From Belliella alkalica (GTDB lineage Bacteria; Bacteroidota; Bacteroidia; Cytophagales; Cyclobacteriaceae): a stretch of DNA of 64,000 nucleotides. The stretch is from positions 62,001-126,000 of the forward strand of contig NZ_JAKZGO010000001.1 of the NCBI RefSeq assembly GCF_022549785.1, in the 5' to 3' direction. Shown here piece by piece: positions 8,760-18,795 of the stretch (positions are counted from its first letter, which is position 1; every line of letters starts with the position of its first letter). The translations under genes were made by a program, and so were the position numbers. The notes beneath the pieces are model-generated. The model was not told the DNA's origin. It did not search any database and worked only from the letters and a program-made list of their open reading frames with translations.

Positions 8760-9104
8760 TTATTTAACTTTTTCAACTACAGCTTTGAATGCCTCAGGGT
8801 GATTCATGGCTAAATCAGCAAGAACTTTTCTGTTCAAATCGATTTCACCCTTCTTCAATAATCCCATTAATTGTGAATATGACATGCCGTGTAATCTGGC
8901 ACCGGCATTGATACGCTGGATCCATAAAGCTCTGAATTCTCTTTTCTTAGCTTTTCTGTCCCTGTAAGCGTACTGTAAACCTTTTTCATATTTGTTTTTA
9001 GCTACTGTCCAAACGTTTTTACCTCTTCCGAAGTAACCTTTGGTTGCTTTTAAAACTTTTTTCCTTCTTGCTCTTGACGCTACCGCGTTTACTGATCTAG
9101 GCAT
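8760..9104 (-). CDS. rplT: 50S ribosomal protein L20
   Basis: rRNA-binding large-subunit assembly protein of 114 residues, the normal length. The basic N-terminus ([21 protein letters not shown]) and the [10 protein letters not shown] and [10 protein letters not shown] segments are diagnostic. It is last in the conserved thrS-infC-rpmI-rplT order and is followed by a clear terminator. L20 autoregulates this operon in other bacteria; no leader structure is obvious here. Confidence 0.98.
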   Translation of the reverse strand: MPRSVNAVASRARRKKVLKATKGYFGRGKNVWTVAKNKYEKGLQYAYRDRKAKKREFRALWIQRINAGARLHGMSYSQLMGLLKKGEIDLNRKVLADLAMNHPEAFKAVVEKVK

Positions 9105-9208
9105 AGTAATAAATTTTTTGACTCTTGGTGCCTTTGCTTTCGCAAGAACTTTTGTACCTAAGCGTCTGGTGAATAATTAACCTTTAATTGATTTTGTTGA
9201 TCTCTGAA

Positions 9209-9406
9209 TTAACCGATTCTCAACATTGCTTTTACTCTTCCTTCATCTGACTCATGAACCATTCCCATTTTAGTCAGATTTCTCTTCCTTTTGGTCTCTT
9301 TCTTTGTCAAAATGTGGCTTTTGAAAGCATGCTTTCTTCTGATCTTACCGGTTCCAGAAAGCTTGAACCTCTTTTTTGCACTTGATTTGGTTTTTACTTT
9401 TGGCAT
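9209..9406 (-). CDS. rpmI: 50S ribosomal protein L35
   Basis: Small basic ribosomal protein of 65 residues starting [15 protein letters not shown], the canonical L35 N-terminus. The frame is open upstream into infC, but the ATG at 9404-9406 fits the family and leaves a 22-bp gap after infC. It lies between infC and rplT as usual. Confidence 0.97.
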   Translation of the reverse strand: MPKVKTKSSAKKRFKLSGTGKIRRKHAFKSHILTKKETKRKRNLTKMGMVHESDEGRVKAMLRIG

Positions 9407-9428
9407 AACTGTATTTGTTTGTTGAAAA

Positions 9429-9980
9429 TTATTTCTTTGTTGCTTTTGGAGCCAAAAAGAGAAACATTCTCTTTCCTTCCATCTTTGGCATTTGCTCAAC
9501 AGCTCCATACTCTTCGAGTGCTTGCGCAAATTTCAAAAGAAGCATCTCCCCTCTTTCTTTAAATACGATCGTCCTACCTACGAAATGAACGTAAGCTTTT
9601 ACTTTCGATCCTTCTTTAAGGAAATTGATTGCATGCTTTAATTTGAAATTGAAATCGTGATCATCCGTATTAGGCCCAAATCTAATTTCTTTCAGAACAG
9701 TCTTGGCAGCATTGGCTTTGATTTCCTTTTGCTTCTTCTTCTGCTCATATTTGAATTTAGCATAGTCTATGATCTTACAAACAGGCGGACTAGCAGTCGG
9801 GGAAATCTCTACAAGATCAAGTTCATTCGCCTCAGCAAGTTTGATAGCCTCTGATAATGATAAAACAGCATTCCCTCCTTCTACATAGTCTCCTACAATC
9901 CTTACTTCACGTGCCCTGATTTTATCATTTATTTTATAAGGCTCTTCTTGTCTCTGTCTAAACGGTGTTCTTCCTCTCAA
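9429..9980 (-). CDS. infC: translation initiation factor IF-3 (non-ATG start)
   Basis: Binds the 30S subunit, prevents premature 50S joining and proofreads start codons. The 183-residue chain has the IF-3 N-domain ([16 protein letters not shown]), lysine-rich linker ([17 protein letters not shown]) and C-domain ([20 protein letters not shown]). No ATG exists in frame between the upstream stop and the conserved N-domain; the only candidate starts are consecutive ATA, AAT, ATT and TTG codons at 9978-9989. TTG gives a typical N-terminus ([17 protein letters not shown]); ATT immediately before it is the codon used by E. coli infC. IF-3 discriminates against such starts, so autoregulation is plausible. 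Confidence 0.96.
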   Translation of the reverse strand: MRGRTPFRQRQEEPYKINDKIRAREVRIVGDYVEGGNAVLSLSEAIKLAEANELDLVEISPTASPPVCKIIDYAKFKYEQKKKQKEIKANAAKTVLKEIRFGPNTDDHDFNFKLKHAINFLKEGSKVKAYVHFVGRTIVFKERGEMLLLKFAQALEEYGAVEQMPKMEGKRMFLFLAPKATKK

Positions 9981-10072
9981 AATATTTATTTATGGTTTTG
10001 TTAATGAAATTGCCTGCAAATATCGTAATATTTTTGGGATTTAAAAAATCCCATTCTTTTTTAAAGTAAAAT

Positions 10073-12022
10073 TTAATGTTGAATTGATGTAGAAATTATG
10101 TTTTTGAAAAAAGCAGCAAACTCCTCTGGTGTAAAACTACCAAGATCTCCTTCGCCGTGCTTTCTCACAGACAGCTTTCCTTCCGCCATTTCCTTTTCTC
10201 CAACAATCAGCATAAATGGAATCTTTTTCATCTCTGCATCTCTAATCTTTCTACCGATCTTCTCATCTCTATTATCTATCGCTCCAGTGATATCTTGCTC
10301 ATCAAGTAAGTTTTTCACTTCTTCAGCATAAGCAGTGAATTTCTCTGAAATAGGTAAAATAGTCATTTGCTCTGGAGCTAACCACAATGGGAAATTGCCA
10401 GCGCAATGCTCAATCAGTACAGCTACAAATCTCTCTAATGAGCCAAATGGTGCACGGTGGATCATTACAGGTCTGTGTTTCTGATTGTCAGAACCAATAT
10501 ACTCCAATTCAAATCTATCTGGTAGTTGATAATCGACCTGAATCGTTCCCAATTGCCATTTTCTTCCCAAAGCATCCTTCACCATGAAGTCAAGCTTAGG
10601 ACCATAGAAAGCGGCTTCTCCCAACTCAGTGACAGTCACCAAACCTTTTTCGGCTGCTGCCTCGATGATCGCAGACTCAGCTTTGTCCCAAGCTTCGTCT
10701 GAACCAATATATTTTTCCGCTTTTGCAGGATCTCTCAAAGAAATCTGAGCTGTATAATCTTCAAAACCCAATGCCTTGAAAACATACAATACCAAATCAA
10801 TTACTTTAATAAATTCTTCTTTAACCTGCTCAGGTCGGCAGAAAATATGTGCATCATCTTGGGTAAAACCTCGAACTCTGGTCAATCCGTGCAATTCACC
10901 GCTTTGCTCATAGCGATAAACAGTACCAAACTCAGCATATCTGATTGGAAGATCCTTATATGACCTTGGTTTGTGCTTATAAATCTCACAATGGTGAGGA
11001 CAGTTCATTGGCTTCAACAGGAATTCCTCTCCTTCATTCGGAGTGGCTATTGGCTGAAATGAATCCTTTCCGTATTTTTCATAATGACCAGAAGTCTCGT
11101 ACAAAGCCTTATGTCCAATATGTGGTGTAATTACTTGTTGGTACCCTGATTTGTCTTGTGCTCGCTTCAAGAAGTTTACCAAACGCTCCCTCAATAATGT
11201 CCCTTTAGGTAACCACAGTGGTAAGCCCATGCCTACTTTTTCCGAGAAAGTAAAGAGTTCCAATTCACGACCCAGTTTCCTGTGATCACGTTTCTTGGCT
11301 TCCTCCAGCATGTGAAGGTATTCTGTCAATTCCTTTGCTTTCGGGAATGTCACACCATATATACGGGTAAGCATTTTCCTATTTTCATCTCCTCTCCAAT
11401 ATGCACCTGCTATATTGAGTAGCTTCACTGCCTTGATGAAACCTGTATTTGGGATATGCGGCCCTCTACATAGATCTACAAAATTACCTTGCTCATAGAA
11501 GGTAATCGATCCATCTTCCAAACCTTCCAAAAGGTCTAATTTATATTCATCCCCTTTTTCCGTAAAATAAGCTACGGCTTCAGGTTTTGATATTTCTTTT
11601 CTGATATACTCATTTTTCTCTTTGGCCAACTCAACCATTTTGGCTTCAATCTTCTCCAATTCAGAACCTTCGAAAACCTTGTCGCCAAAATCCACATCGT
11701 AATAGAAGCCTGTTTCAATTGAAGGACCGATTCCCAATTTTACCCCAGGATAAAGCGCTTCCAAAGCTTCCGCCATCAAGTGTGCGGAAGAATGCCAAAA
11801 TGTTGACTTGCCGTCTTTGTCATTCCAAGTGAGCAATTGGACACTTGAATCTTGTTCAATTGGTCTTGTGGCATCCCAAACTTCACCGTTTACTTTTGCT
11901 GCCAATACGTTTCTGGCTAAACCCTCGCTGATACTAAGTGCAATTTGTAATCCAGAAACTCCTTTGTCATAAGCCCTTACAGAACCATCTGGAAGGGTAA
12001 TGTTGATTTTTTGATCAGACAT
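10073..12022 (-). CDS. thrS: threonine--tRNA ligase
   Basis: Class II aminoacyl-tRNA synthetase charging tRNA-Thr, with an editing domain for mischarged Ser. The 649-residue chain shows an N-terminal TGS domain (about 1-65) and the second additional (editing) domain with [11 protein letters not shown]. Class II motif 2 is visible as [19 protein letters not shown], with zinc-ligand region MNCPHH. The anticodon-binding domain follows from about 540. Length and order match the family. It heads the thrS-infC-rpmI-rplT cluster. Confidence 0.98.
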   Translation of the reverse strand: MSDQKINITLPDGSVRAYDKGVSGLQIALSISEGLARNVLAAKVNGEVWDATRPIEQDSSVQLLTWNDKDGKSTFWHSSAHLMAEALEALYPGVKLGIGPSIETGFYYDVDFGDKVFEGSELEKIEAKMVELAKEKNEYIRKEISKPEAVAYFTEKGDEYKLDLLEGLEDGSITFYEQGNFVDLCRGPHIPNTGFIKAVKLLNIAGAYWRGDENRKMLTRIYGVTFPKAKELTEYLHMLEEAKKRDHRKLGRELELFTFSEKVGMGLPLWLPKGTLLRERLVNFLKRAQDKSGYQQVITPHIGHKALYETSGHYEKYGKDSFQPIATPNEGEEFLLKPMNCPHHCEIYKHKPRSYKDLPIRYAEFGTVYRYEQSGELHGLTRVRGFTQDDAHIFCRPEQVKEEFIKVIDLVLYVFKALGFEDYTAQISLRDPAKAEKYIGSDEAWDKAESAIIEAAAEKGLVTVTELGEAAFYGPKLDFMVKDALGRKWQLGTIQVDYQLPDRFELEYIGSDNQKHRPVMIHRAPFGSLERFVAVLIEHCAGNFPLWLAPEQMTILPISEKFTAYAEEVKNLLDEQDITGAIDNRDEKIGRKIRDAEMKKIPFMLIVGEKEMAEGKLSVRKHGEGDLGSFTPEEFAAFFKNIISTSIQH

Positions 12023-12134
12023 TTATCTTTTAATCATTTGATGAAACAACGCATCTTTACAAACAGATGCTTTACAGCCTGCAAATATGCAAATTCGTAG
12101 GCGGTTTTTAAAGGTTGATTCCAATTTGATTCTT

Positions 12135-13334
12135 TTATTTTTTTGTTTTGAGAATCATCAAGACATAGTTTTCAGTTTCTTTGGCATAAAAAGCAGCTTC
12201 AATGAAATCCTTTCCCTTCCCTTCTTGGTAAGCTTTCCAGTCATCATCCGACATGGTTTGTTTTTTAGCTACTGCTTTATTGTATAGAGTTGGCCCTCGA
12301 TAAGCTACCGCTACTCTATCATTCTCTAATTGGTAAATAGGAGGATAAAAATTGAAGGATTCATCAATGTCATTGATTATGTCAAAATTTACCAAATCAT
12401 GTGTTTTGTTAACTTTATCATAAATAGATACAATTCCAATATCAGAAAAGCTAAGCCTGCTAAAAATGTATTTTGAATTGGAAAAACCAAAAGGAGAATA
12501 TGAAATACCAGCATTTTCATCAAAATATGATTTAAATGATCTAGGGTCAAGCTCTCTTTGTTTCTCTAATAATTCATCGTGTTTTAATCCAAAAGAACCA
12601 AAATCATAAATAAACAGTGGTATAAATTTGTTATTTGAAAATTGATAAAGCGTATCTGAATATGATCTGGTAAAATAGAAGGTATTGTCAATTGGGTAAA
12701 AATTTACCCTATCACCCATATTTCCATAAAAGACATCTGAATGGGTAGAAAAGTATTCATCTACTATACTTCCATTGTGATCAACTGATGTTACTAATTT
12801 TTCTGCATTAGAACCCGAGTAAATAAAGAATTGCTCATGTTTTGGGTCAAACCGAAATCTTCTTGCCAAAACAGGTATTTTGACTTCATTTATATATTCT
12901 CCATTAATACTATATTTCATTATTTTACTAGGGTGTGCCAATACATAAATTGTATCTCTTTGTATTTGAAAATCTGCAAGTTCAGTGTACATCCCAACAC
13001 CATCCCCATAATTTCTGATCTTTCTTTTGAAGTTTCCTTCTTTGTCAAAGACTTGAATACACTTACCTATCCACCAGTCAAGTATGTAAATTTCGTCCTT
13101 GTACTCAATGATTGTATCAATCTCACCAATTTGGGAATCCTTTTCATCATTTTCTTTTAGCAAGAGGTAAGTAATCTCATCCTCAAAAAATTCAGTTAAC
13201 TTAGAGTCTCTCGAGGTTTTAGGGTCAATCCGAATCGTAGTAACTCCATTCTTTTCACTAACTGTAGCAGTTTCATGCTGACTATTGCAAGCTATTACAA
13301 ATAGCAAAAAAATTCCAATGATCTTGTTTCCCAT
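12135..13334 (-). CDS. 6-bladed beta-propeller lipoprotein
   Basis: A 399-residue secreted lipoprotein. A short signal peptide ends in a lipobox with C16 (LLFVIACNS). The rest is strand-rich with repeated blade-like segments (IYILDWWIGKCIQVFDKEGNF, IYVLAHPSKIMKYSINGEYI), as in the Bacteroidota 6-bladed beta-propeller family (DUF5128-like). The upstream TTG at 13340 is dismissed in favour of the ATG at 13332-13334. It stands alone, between thrS and the divergent lhgO. The family is common and its substrate is unknown. Confidence 0.8.
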   Translation of the reverse strand: MGNKIIGIFLLFVIACNSQHETATVSEKNGVTTIRIDPKTSRDSKLTEFFEDEITYLLLKENDEKDSQIGEIDTIIEYKDEIYILDWWIGKCIQVFDKEGNFKRKIRNYGDGVGMYTELADFQIQRDTIYVLAHPSKIMKYSINGEYINEVKIPVLARRFRFDPKHEQFFIYSGSNAEKLVTSVDHNGSIVDEYFSTHSDVFYGNMGDRVNFYPIDNTFYFTRSYSDTLYQFSNNKFIPLFIYDFGSFGLKHDELLEKQRELDPRSFKSYFDENAGISYSPFGFSNSKYIFSRLSFSDIGIVSIYDKVNKTHDLVNFDIINDIDESFNFYPPIYQLENDRVAVAYRGPTLYNKAVAKKQTMSDDDWKAYQEGKGKDFIEAAFYAKETENYVLMILKTKK

Positions 13335-13398
13335 ATTCAAAACTAATGATTTAAACGAAATCTAAAAGTTCTTTCTTAAATTATTTAGCAAACAGCAG

Positions 13399-13406
13399 TA
13401 TATTTG
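13399..13406 (+). promoter_or_regulatory. putative -7 element of lhgO
   Basis: TATATTTG, an exact TAnnTTTG match, 18 bp before the lhgO ATG. The expected TTTG upstream element is only weakly matched. Confidence 0.45.
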
Positions 13407-13424
13407 TACAAAGCTTTTGACTAC

Positions 13425-14624
13425 ATGCTATACGACATCATCATCATCGGAGGGGGAATTGTTGGCCTTGCCACTGGATTAAAAATAAAGGAACAGAAAC
13501 CTGAGCTTAAAGTAGCCATTCTTGAAAAAGAAAATGAATTAGCCAAACATCAAACAGGGAATAACAGCGGTGTAATCCACTCTGGACTATATTACAAACC
13601 AGGTTCCCTGAAAGCAACAAACTGTATTGAGGGGTACCATCAGCTTATCAAGTTTTGTGAAGAGGAGAATATACCTTTTGAAATTACAGGAAAAGTCGTG
13701 GTCGCTACCCGAAAAGAACAGATACCTATTTTAAATGGGCTTTTTCAAAGAGGTTTGGAAAATGGCCTAGAAGGCACAAGGCATATAACCTTGGATGAAT
13801 TGAAAACATACGAACCATATTGTGCAGGTGTAGCTGCTATTCATGTTCCCCAAACTGGAATCGTTGATTACAAAAAAGTAGCTATTGCAATAGGTGAAAA
13901 ATTCAAAAAGCTGGGCGGTGAAATTTTTCTAGGTTACAAAGTCATTCGCACAAATTCACTGAAAGGGTCTTCAGTAGTAGAAACCAAAAAGCAACATTTT
14001 GACACCAAATTAATCATCAATTGTGGTGGGCTCTATTCTGATAAAGTAGCGCAAATGAACCAAGAGCAGGAATTGGATGTGAAAATCATTCCATTCCGTG
14101 GAGAGTATTACAAACTCAAGAAAGAGCGTGAATATCTAGTCAAAAACCTGATTTATCCAGTTCCAGATCCAAATTTCCCATTTTTGGGTGTTCACTTTAC
14201 ACGAATGATGAAAGGCGGTGTAGAAGCTGGGCCTAATGCAGTTTTAGCATTTAAAAGAGAAGGATACAAACGTTCTGATGTTAATTTGAGAGAATTGTCA
14301 GAAACACTCGCTTGGCCAGGTTTTCAAAAAGTCGCTTCCAAATACTGGAAAACAGGTTTTGGGGAAATGTATAGGTCATTTTCAAAAGCAGCATTTACAA
14401 AAGCTTTGCAAGAATTGATTCCTGATATTCAAGAGACAGATTTGGTGGACGGCGGTGCTGGAGTTCGTGCACAAGCATGTGACAGAAACGGTGGTCTTTT
14501 GGATGATTTCAGTATCAAAGAAAATCAATATGCCATCAATGTCCTCAATGCCCCCTCTCCTGCTGCTACAAGTTCTTTGTCTATCGGTGAAGCGGTAAGT
14601 GAGTTAGCTTTGAAGAGGTTTTAG
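13425..14624 (+). CDS. lhgO: L-2-hydroxyglutarate oxidase
   Basis: FAD-dependent oxidation of L-2-hydroxyglutarate to 2-oxoglutarate. The 399-residue protein opens with the FAD-binding motif GGGIVG and continues with the family-typical NNSGVIHSGLYYKPGSLKA. The C-terminal part (VDGGAGVRAQA, NAPSPAATSSLSIGE) also matches LhgO. The reading frame reaches a TTG at 13404, but the ATG at 13425 places the Rossmann motif correctly and is preceded by a promoter-like TATATTTG. It ends 15 bp before repeat cluster 1. Specificity is by family only. Confidence 0.9.
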   Translation: MLYDIIIIGGGIVGLATGLKIKEQKPELKVAILEKENELAKHQTGNNSGVIHSGLYYKPGSLKATNCIEGYHQLIKFCEEENIPFEITGKVVVATRKEQIPILNGLFQRGLENGLEGTRHITLDELKTYEPYCAGVAAIHVPQTGIVDYKKVAIAIGEKFKKLGGEIFLGYKVIRTNSLKGSSVVETKKQHFDTKLIINCGGLYSDKVAQMNQEQELDVKIIPFRGEYYKLKKEREYLVKNLIYPVPDPNFPFLGVHFTRMMKGGVEAGPNAVLAFKREGYKRSDVNLRELSETLAWPGFQKVASKYWKTGFGEMYRSFSKAAFTKALQELIPDIQETDLVDGGAGVRAQACDRNGGLLDDFSIKENQYAINVLNAPSPAATSSLSIGEAVSELALKRF

Positions 14625-14639
14625 AAGTTATAAAAGTAA

Positions 14640-14879
14640 GTTCGACCCCTATCGGGGTCGTGGAATCGTGTTGTTGTTTCGCAATCCACGGGTTTTACCT
14701 GCGGGTATTGAGAAGTTTGATCCCTTCAGGATCAGTAAATTTAATGATGGCGACTTTTTTGAGAGCGATCATGAAATGGTCGAACCTTTTATTAACCCCA
14801 GATAAAATCTGTGGCCAAGGTGACTAAAGACGGAGGCATCAACTCTGAAATGCATGTCCTGATAATCGGGAGGTTAAAC
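14640..14879. repeat. composite inverted repeat cluster 1
   Basis: Left unit 14640-14735 and diverged right unit 14767-14879 in opposite orientation. Left unit: hairpin CGACCCC/GGGGTCG, hairpin around CCACGGGT/ACCTGCGG, linker TATTGAGAAGTT, then hairpin GATCC/GGATC. In the right unit the middle hairpin has become CCCCAGAT AAA ATCTGTGG, with both arms changed together. The cluster fills the gap between two convergent genes and ends 1 base before the next stop codon. Confidence 0.85.
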
Positions 14880-15893
14880 TTATCTATCCTCATTGATCTC
14901 CATCATAATTTCTGCAAATAATTTTGTGGATTTTATTCGGTCTTCTAGGGCATACATGGTGGATACGGCTATCAGCTCGTTCACTCTAGTATTTACAACA
15001 AATTCCAATATTTGTTTTTTCACGGTTTGTTTACTTCCAACAAAGGAATATTTCAGGAATTGATACATGGAAGGATGATTCTTGATTTCCCTTAATTCCT
15101 GGGTCATTTCTGTTGGGGGTTGTACTGGCTCCTTCGCACCTGTTAAAACACCATAAAACATCCTAATCAAAGTAGTAAATAGCTTTTCAGCTTCTTCATC
15201 CGTATCTGCAACAAAAACATTGATCCCTGCAAGGGTGTATGGGTGTTTTAGAAATTCAGAAGGCTGAAATTCTTCGTGGTAAATTTTAAAAGCATTGAAT
15301 AAATGGGTAGCGGCAAAATGACTTGCAAAAGCATAAGGCAATCCTTTTTTGGCTGCCAGATGCGCACTATCTGTACTGGAACCTAATATGTAAAGTGGTA
15401 CACCTGTGCCTTCGGCCAGGGTAGCCCTTACTTTTGAATGCTTATTTTCAACGGAAAAGTAATTTTGGATCTTATCTATTTCCTGTGGAAAAGAGTGAGC
15501 GGCCTTCATAAAATCAGATCTTATGGCCTGCGCTGTTTGCTGATCTGTACCTGGAGCTCTACCTACACCTAAATCTATCCTGTTGGGATATAAATGTGCT
15601 AAAGTACCAAACTGTTCGGCTATAATTAAAGGTGAGTGATTAGGAAGCATCACACCACCCGAACCTACTTTTATGGTATTGGTGTTTTCTGCCACAAAGC
15701 CTATCAAAATGGAAGTAGCACTACTTCCTATATGTTCGGCATTATGATGCTCAGCAAACCAAAACCGCTTGTAGTTTAAAGCTTCAGCTTCTTTTGCTAA
15801 TGCCAGGGAATTATTCAGTGTCTGCTTAATCGTAGCACTTTGTGGAACAAGTGCCAGCTCTAAAATGGAATATGCTATATTTTGATTTTTCAT
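14880..15893 (-). CDS. LLM class flavin-dependent oxidoreductase (luciferase-like)
   Basis: A 337-residue TIM-barrel flavin monooxygenase of the bacterial-luciferase superfamily, MsnO8/YhbW-like group. Evidence: FWFAEHHNAEHIGSS near the N-terminus, IKVGSGGVMLPNHSPL, and RIDLGVGRAPGTD, which are standard for this group. The C-terminal VGSKQTVKKQILEFV is also typical. FMNH2 and O2 are the usual co-substrates; the organic substrate cannot be inferred. It is a single gene whose stop codon abuts repeat cluster 1. The ATG at 15893 gives the usual N-terminus. Confidence 0.85.
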   Translation of the reverse strand: MKNQNIAYSILELALVPQSATIKQTLNNSLALAKEAEALNYKRFWFAEHHNAEHIGSSATSILIGFVAENTNTIKVGSGGVMLPNHSPLIIAEQFGTLAHLYPNRIDLGVGRAPGTDQQTAQAIRSDFMKAAHSFPQEIDKIQNYFSVENKHSKVRATLAEGTGVPLYILGSSTDSAHLAAKKGLPYAFASHFAATHLFNAFKIYHEEFQPSEFLKHPYTLAGINVFVADTDEEAEKLFTTLIRMFYGVLTGAKEPVQPPTEMTQELREIKNHPSMYQFLKYSFVGSKQTVKKQILEFVVNTRVNELIAVSTMYALEDRIKSTKLFAEIMMEINEDR

Positions 15894-16063
15894 TCCTATG
15901 ATAAAGGAAATATCATCTAAATTAATTCCATCTGACTTTATAATTTACCCTAGAGCTGCCTTTTCCGAGAATTGGGAGGTTGATCTTTTTAAATACCGCA
16001 AGTAAACATCAATGTGAATATAGTGGCTTTATTTTTGACTACTCAGCATTAAGAATTCGAAAA

Positions 16064-17008
16064 ATGGCCAAAAGAAACAAATTCAAAATTAAACACCTTC
16101 CGAGACTTTTATGGGAGGCCGCAAAACTTTGGAACCTTCACAATCCTTGGCGACTGGGTGCTGTGGTTGCCTATTATGCCGTTTTGTCTTTACCTGGACT
16201 ATTGATTGTTTTAATCAGTTTGGTGGGTACTTTTTGGGGTGCAGAAATTGTACAGGGTGAAATCGCCGAGGAAATTTCAGAAGCAATTGGTCCAGAAGCT
16301 GCCCTTTCAGTAGTAGAAATGATAGAAAATTCCAGAAATAGTGATAAATCATTTTTTGCTACCATCATGGGGGTTGGTATCTTGATTTTTGGAGCTACAG
16401 GGGTTTTCTACCAGTTACAGATCTCTATGAATGAAATCTGGAGTGTCAAGCTAGACCCAGATGCGAGTATCTGGAAAGTAGTGAAAGACCGTGCTTTGAG
16501 TTTAGGATTTGTGATGGTCATTGCATTTTTGTTGATTGTCAGTTTTGTGGTTTCTGCTGCCTTGACCTTGCTGAGTAGTTTTCTAGCACGACTTTGGGAG
16601 CCGGGTTTGGTGTTTATGGCAAAGTTTTTTGAGTTTGGACTGTCCACCTTTGTGTTGGGAATTTTGTTTGTGTTGATCTTCAGATTTATGCCTGATATGA
16701 AGATCAAATGGAGATCCGTCTGGCTTGGAGGCTTTATGACCTCGATCCTATTCAATCTGGGTAAAATTCTAATAACCTTCTATTTTGGCGCAGCTAACCC
16801 CGATTCTGCCTATGGTGCAGCCGGTTCTGTCATCTTGATTTTGCTTTGGGTTTCCTATTCTTGCCTTATTTTATTCTATGGAGCAGCATTTACTAGAGTC
16901 TATGCAGAGAAATATGAAGAAGACACCCACCCCTCTGATTTTGCCATGAAAGTCGTGGAAAAAGAAATCATCATCGAAAAGGGAAGTGAGGAATTGGGAG
17001 ATGATTAA
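16064..17008 (+). CDS. YihY/virulence factor BrkB family membrane protein (copy 1)
   Basis: An inner-membrane protein of 314 residues with about six transmembrane helices. Family motifs include GAVVAYYAVLSLPGLLI in the first helix region and FGATGVFYQLQISMNEIW. PDMKIKWRSVWLGGFMTSILF and SAYGAAGSVILILLWVSYSCLILFYGA are also typical. Function of the family is not settled. The frame extends to a TTG at 15980, but the ATG at 16064 fits the homologue. A paralogue of the same length is at 24586-25530, and the two share most signature segments. Confidence 0.9.
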   Translation: MAKRNKFKIKHLPRLLWEAAKLWNLHNPWRLGAVVAYYAVLSLPGLLIVLISLVGTFWGAEIVQGEIAEEISEAIGPEAALSVVEMIENSRNSDKSFFATIMGVGILIFGATGVFYQLQISMNEIWSVKLDPDASIWKVVKDRALSLGFVMVIAFLLIVSFVVSAALTLLSSFLARLWEPGLVFMAKFFEFGLSTFVLGILFVLIFRFMPDMKIKWRSVWLGGFMTSILFNLGKILITFYFGAANPDSAYGAAGSVILILLWVSYSCLILFYGAAFTRVYAEKYEEDTHPSDFAMKVVEKEIIIEKGSEELGDD

Positions 17009-17166
17009 TTTTTGATATTAGATTGTAGATTTTAGAATTGAATTCCAGTTTAATTGCCTGCTGCTTCAGCTGGAGGCTAGAAATAATACAGAAGCGATCC
17101 AGGCTTTAGCCCAAAATTTTCATTAGTATTTGGGAAAGGGAAATACAAATACATTATAGGAAATAT

Positions 17167-17410
17167 GTTCGACATCCTTCGGGCCTGCCTGTAGCAGACA
17201 GGGTCGGTGGTGGGTGGGATTTGGGTCATTGTTTTCCACGGGTTTCACCCGCGGTTATTGAGAGGTTTGATCCTTTCAGGATCGGGAATTGAGTGATTGA
17301 ATATTGGGTATAATGACCACGAAGAGGTCGAACTTTTCAATAGCCCTAGGTGAAACCTAGGGAAAAGGATGAATAATGATGCGTGGCAAAAATCCCGTGA
17401 GGGGTTGAAC
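17167..17410. repeat. composite inverted repeat cluster 2
   Basis: Left unit 17167-17285 and right unit 17315-17410. The left unit's first hairpin is split by the imperfect palindrome CCTGCCTGTAGCAGACAGG (17184-17202). The right unit carries GACCAC GAA GAGGTC, then CCCTAGGT GAA ACCTAGGG. The 158 bp before it (17009-17166) hold no gene, only a weak GCCTGCTGC/GCTGGAGGC hairpin with a TTCA loop near 17050. Confidence 0.9.
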
Positions 17411-17465
17411 TTGTGAGAAATGGAATTACTTAATCTTGAATATATTAAATCTGATGACGCTTAAA

Positions 17466-17494
17466 AAAATGATCCACCTCAGACCGATCATTTT
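17466..17494. terminator. hairpin with A/T flanks
   Basis: Arms AAAATGATC / GATCATTTT around an 11-nt loop, with extra T on the minus-strand side. It could terminate the gene ending at 17577, about 80 bp away. Confidence 0.5.
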
Positions 17495-17576
17495 AGCTTT
17501 AGGCCAGATTGCATACTATTATAACTAAACTCAGTCAAATTTTTGTATTTCGATCACAGGAGAGAATAAAGAATAA

Positions 17577-17993
17577 CTACTTATCATATTTAATCATTTT
17601 TCCATCTTTAATATAACCCACTACATTAATCTTATATGTTCCATCATACTTCAAATTTTCTTGGTTCTTTTTTATCACATCGTTATCTATTTCCCATTGT
17701 TGCAAATAAGATTTAAACTCTTCAATATGTTTTGTATAAGAAGAGAATCTTTTCATATTATCTTTTTGCAAAATCATAACTTTAAATTTGGAAACCCAAA
17801 TTGTTGGGTTTATAACTCCATTTTTTAATATTAAATCCAAATCATCAATACAAAAATGAGCCTTCTCTCTAATTAACCATTCCAAGTATTCAGGATCATA
17901 TAGAAATATAATTCCAATTTGAATCCCCTTATATTGACCAAAATTAATGGGTTCATTAGATCTATATTTAAATGGGTGTATAAATTTTTTCAT
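17577..17993 (-). CDS. hypothetical protein with ExoX-C-like segment
   Basis: A 138-residue protein I cannot assign firmly. Residues about 16-48 (INFGQYKGIQIG ... DPEYLEWLIREK) match the pattern of the small module found at the C-terminus of ExoX-like exonucleases and in stand-alone Bacteroidota proteins. No exonuclease active-site residues are present. The remainder is Lys/Ile-rich and unrecognised. The gene is AT-rich like its neighbour and sits alone between repeat cluster 2 and another orphan gene, a setting consistent with accessory DNA. Confidence 0.55.
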   Translation of the reverse strand: MKKFIHPFKYRSNEPINFGQYKGIQIGIIFLYDPEYLEWLIREKAHFCIDDLDLILKNGVINPTIWVSKFKVMILQKDNMKRFSSYTKHIEEFKSYLQQWEIDNDVIKKNQENLKYDGTYKINVVGYIKDGKMIKYDK

Positions 17994-18147
17994 TGTTAAA
18001 TGGTTAAAATATTCTGGTAATAATTGGACAATATTTGTTTAACTGACTTTTTTAATCTTAAAAGGGTAAATATTTACAAATACCAAAAGATATAAAAGTT
18101 TAGACAAATCGGCCTTTAAATTAACACTATACATCAAGTGAATCAAT

Positions 18148-18762
18148 TTAAAAGTAGTTACTTAAATCATCAACTTTCTTTTTTTCCTTTTCAATCATTT
18201 TCTCTATTTCTTCTAATGTTTTCTTACTAAATCCAAAATTTGAATAAATAAAAGAATCATATTCTTCATTATTATTAAATTTAACAGACTCAATTGAAAA
18301 ACCCGCTTTCAAATTCTGTCCATGAGTAGAATAATAGCGATTAAACTCTTCTATATTTCTTGTATAAAAAGAAAATTCATAACTCTTATTTGGATGAATT
18401 AAATCATTTTGTTCTACTGATTCATATTGGTAAAAACCAGAACCACTTTTATTGAATCCAATTGATTCTCCAAATGAATTTCTCAAGCTAACATTAAACT
18501 TAAAATGACGAACTGTTTGTTTTGTATTGTTTTTAATTTTGATAGAAAAATACTCTTCGTTTATTTCAATAAGAGTGAAGCTTAAAACTGATCCTAGCTT
18601 TTTTACTCTAGACTCCTGTACTTCTCGATACCTTTCTTCATATTGATTTCTTTTCTTATACGATTCTTTAATTTCCTTTTCTTCATTCTGAATTTTTGTA
18701 TTGTAAGAATACCATCCAAACACTAAAATAAGGCCAATTACCAATGTAATTTTAAACTTCAT
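18148..18762 (-). CDS. hypothetical membrane-anchored protein
   Basis: A 204-residue protein of unknown function. One hydrophobic segment at residues 4-20 (KITLVIGLILVFGWYSY) looks like an uncleaved anchor or signal. A charged coiled-coil-like stretch follows (about 25-55, Glu/Lys/Arg-rich). A strand-rich domain comes next (about 58-170) with the pattern of extracytoplasmic immunoglobulin-like folds (FSIKIKNNTKQTVRHFKFNVSL). A charged helix closes the chain (KKTLEEIEKMIEKEKKK). It is AT-rich and has no clear operon partner. Confidence 0.55.
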   Translation of the reverse strand: MKFKITLVIGLILVFGWYSYNTKIQNEEKEIKESYKKRNQYEERYREVQESRVKKLGSVLSFTLIEINEEYFSIKIKNNTKQTVRHFKFNVSLRNSFGESIGFNKSGSGFYQYESVEQNDLIHPNKSYEFSFYTRNIEEFNRYYSTHGQNLKAGFSIESVKFNNNEEYDSFIYSNFGFSKKTLEEIEKMIEKEKKKVDDLSNYF

Positions 18763-18795
18763 GTTTATTTATTTAGATAATTAATTGCATTAAAT

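Noticed and set aside
17050-17071. additional unit of the composite repeat
   Set aside because: It is a single weak hairpin lacking the linker and other two hairpins.
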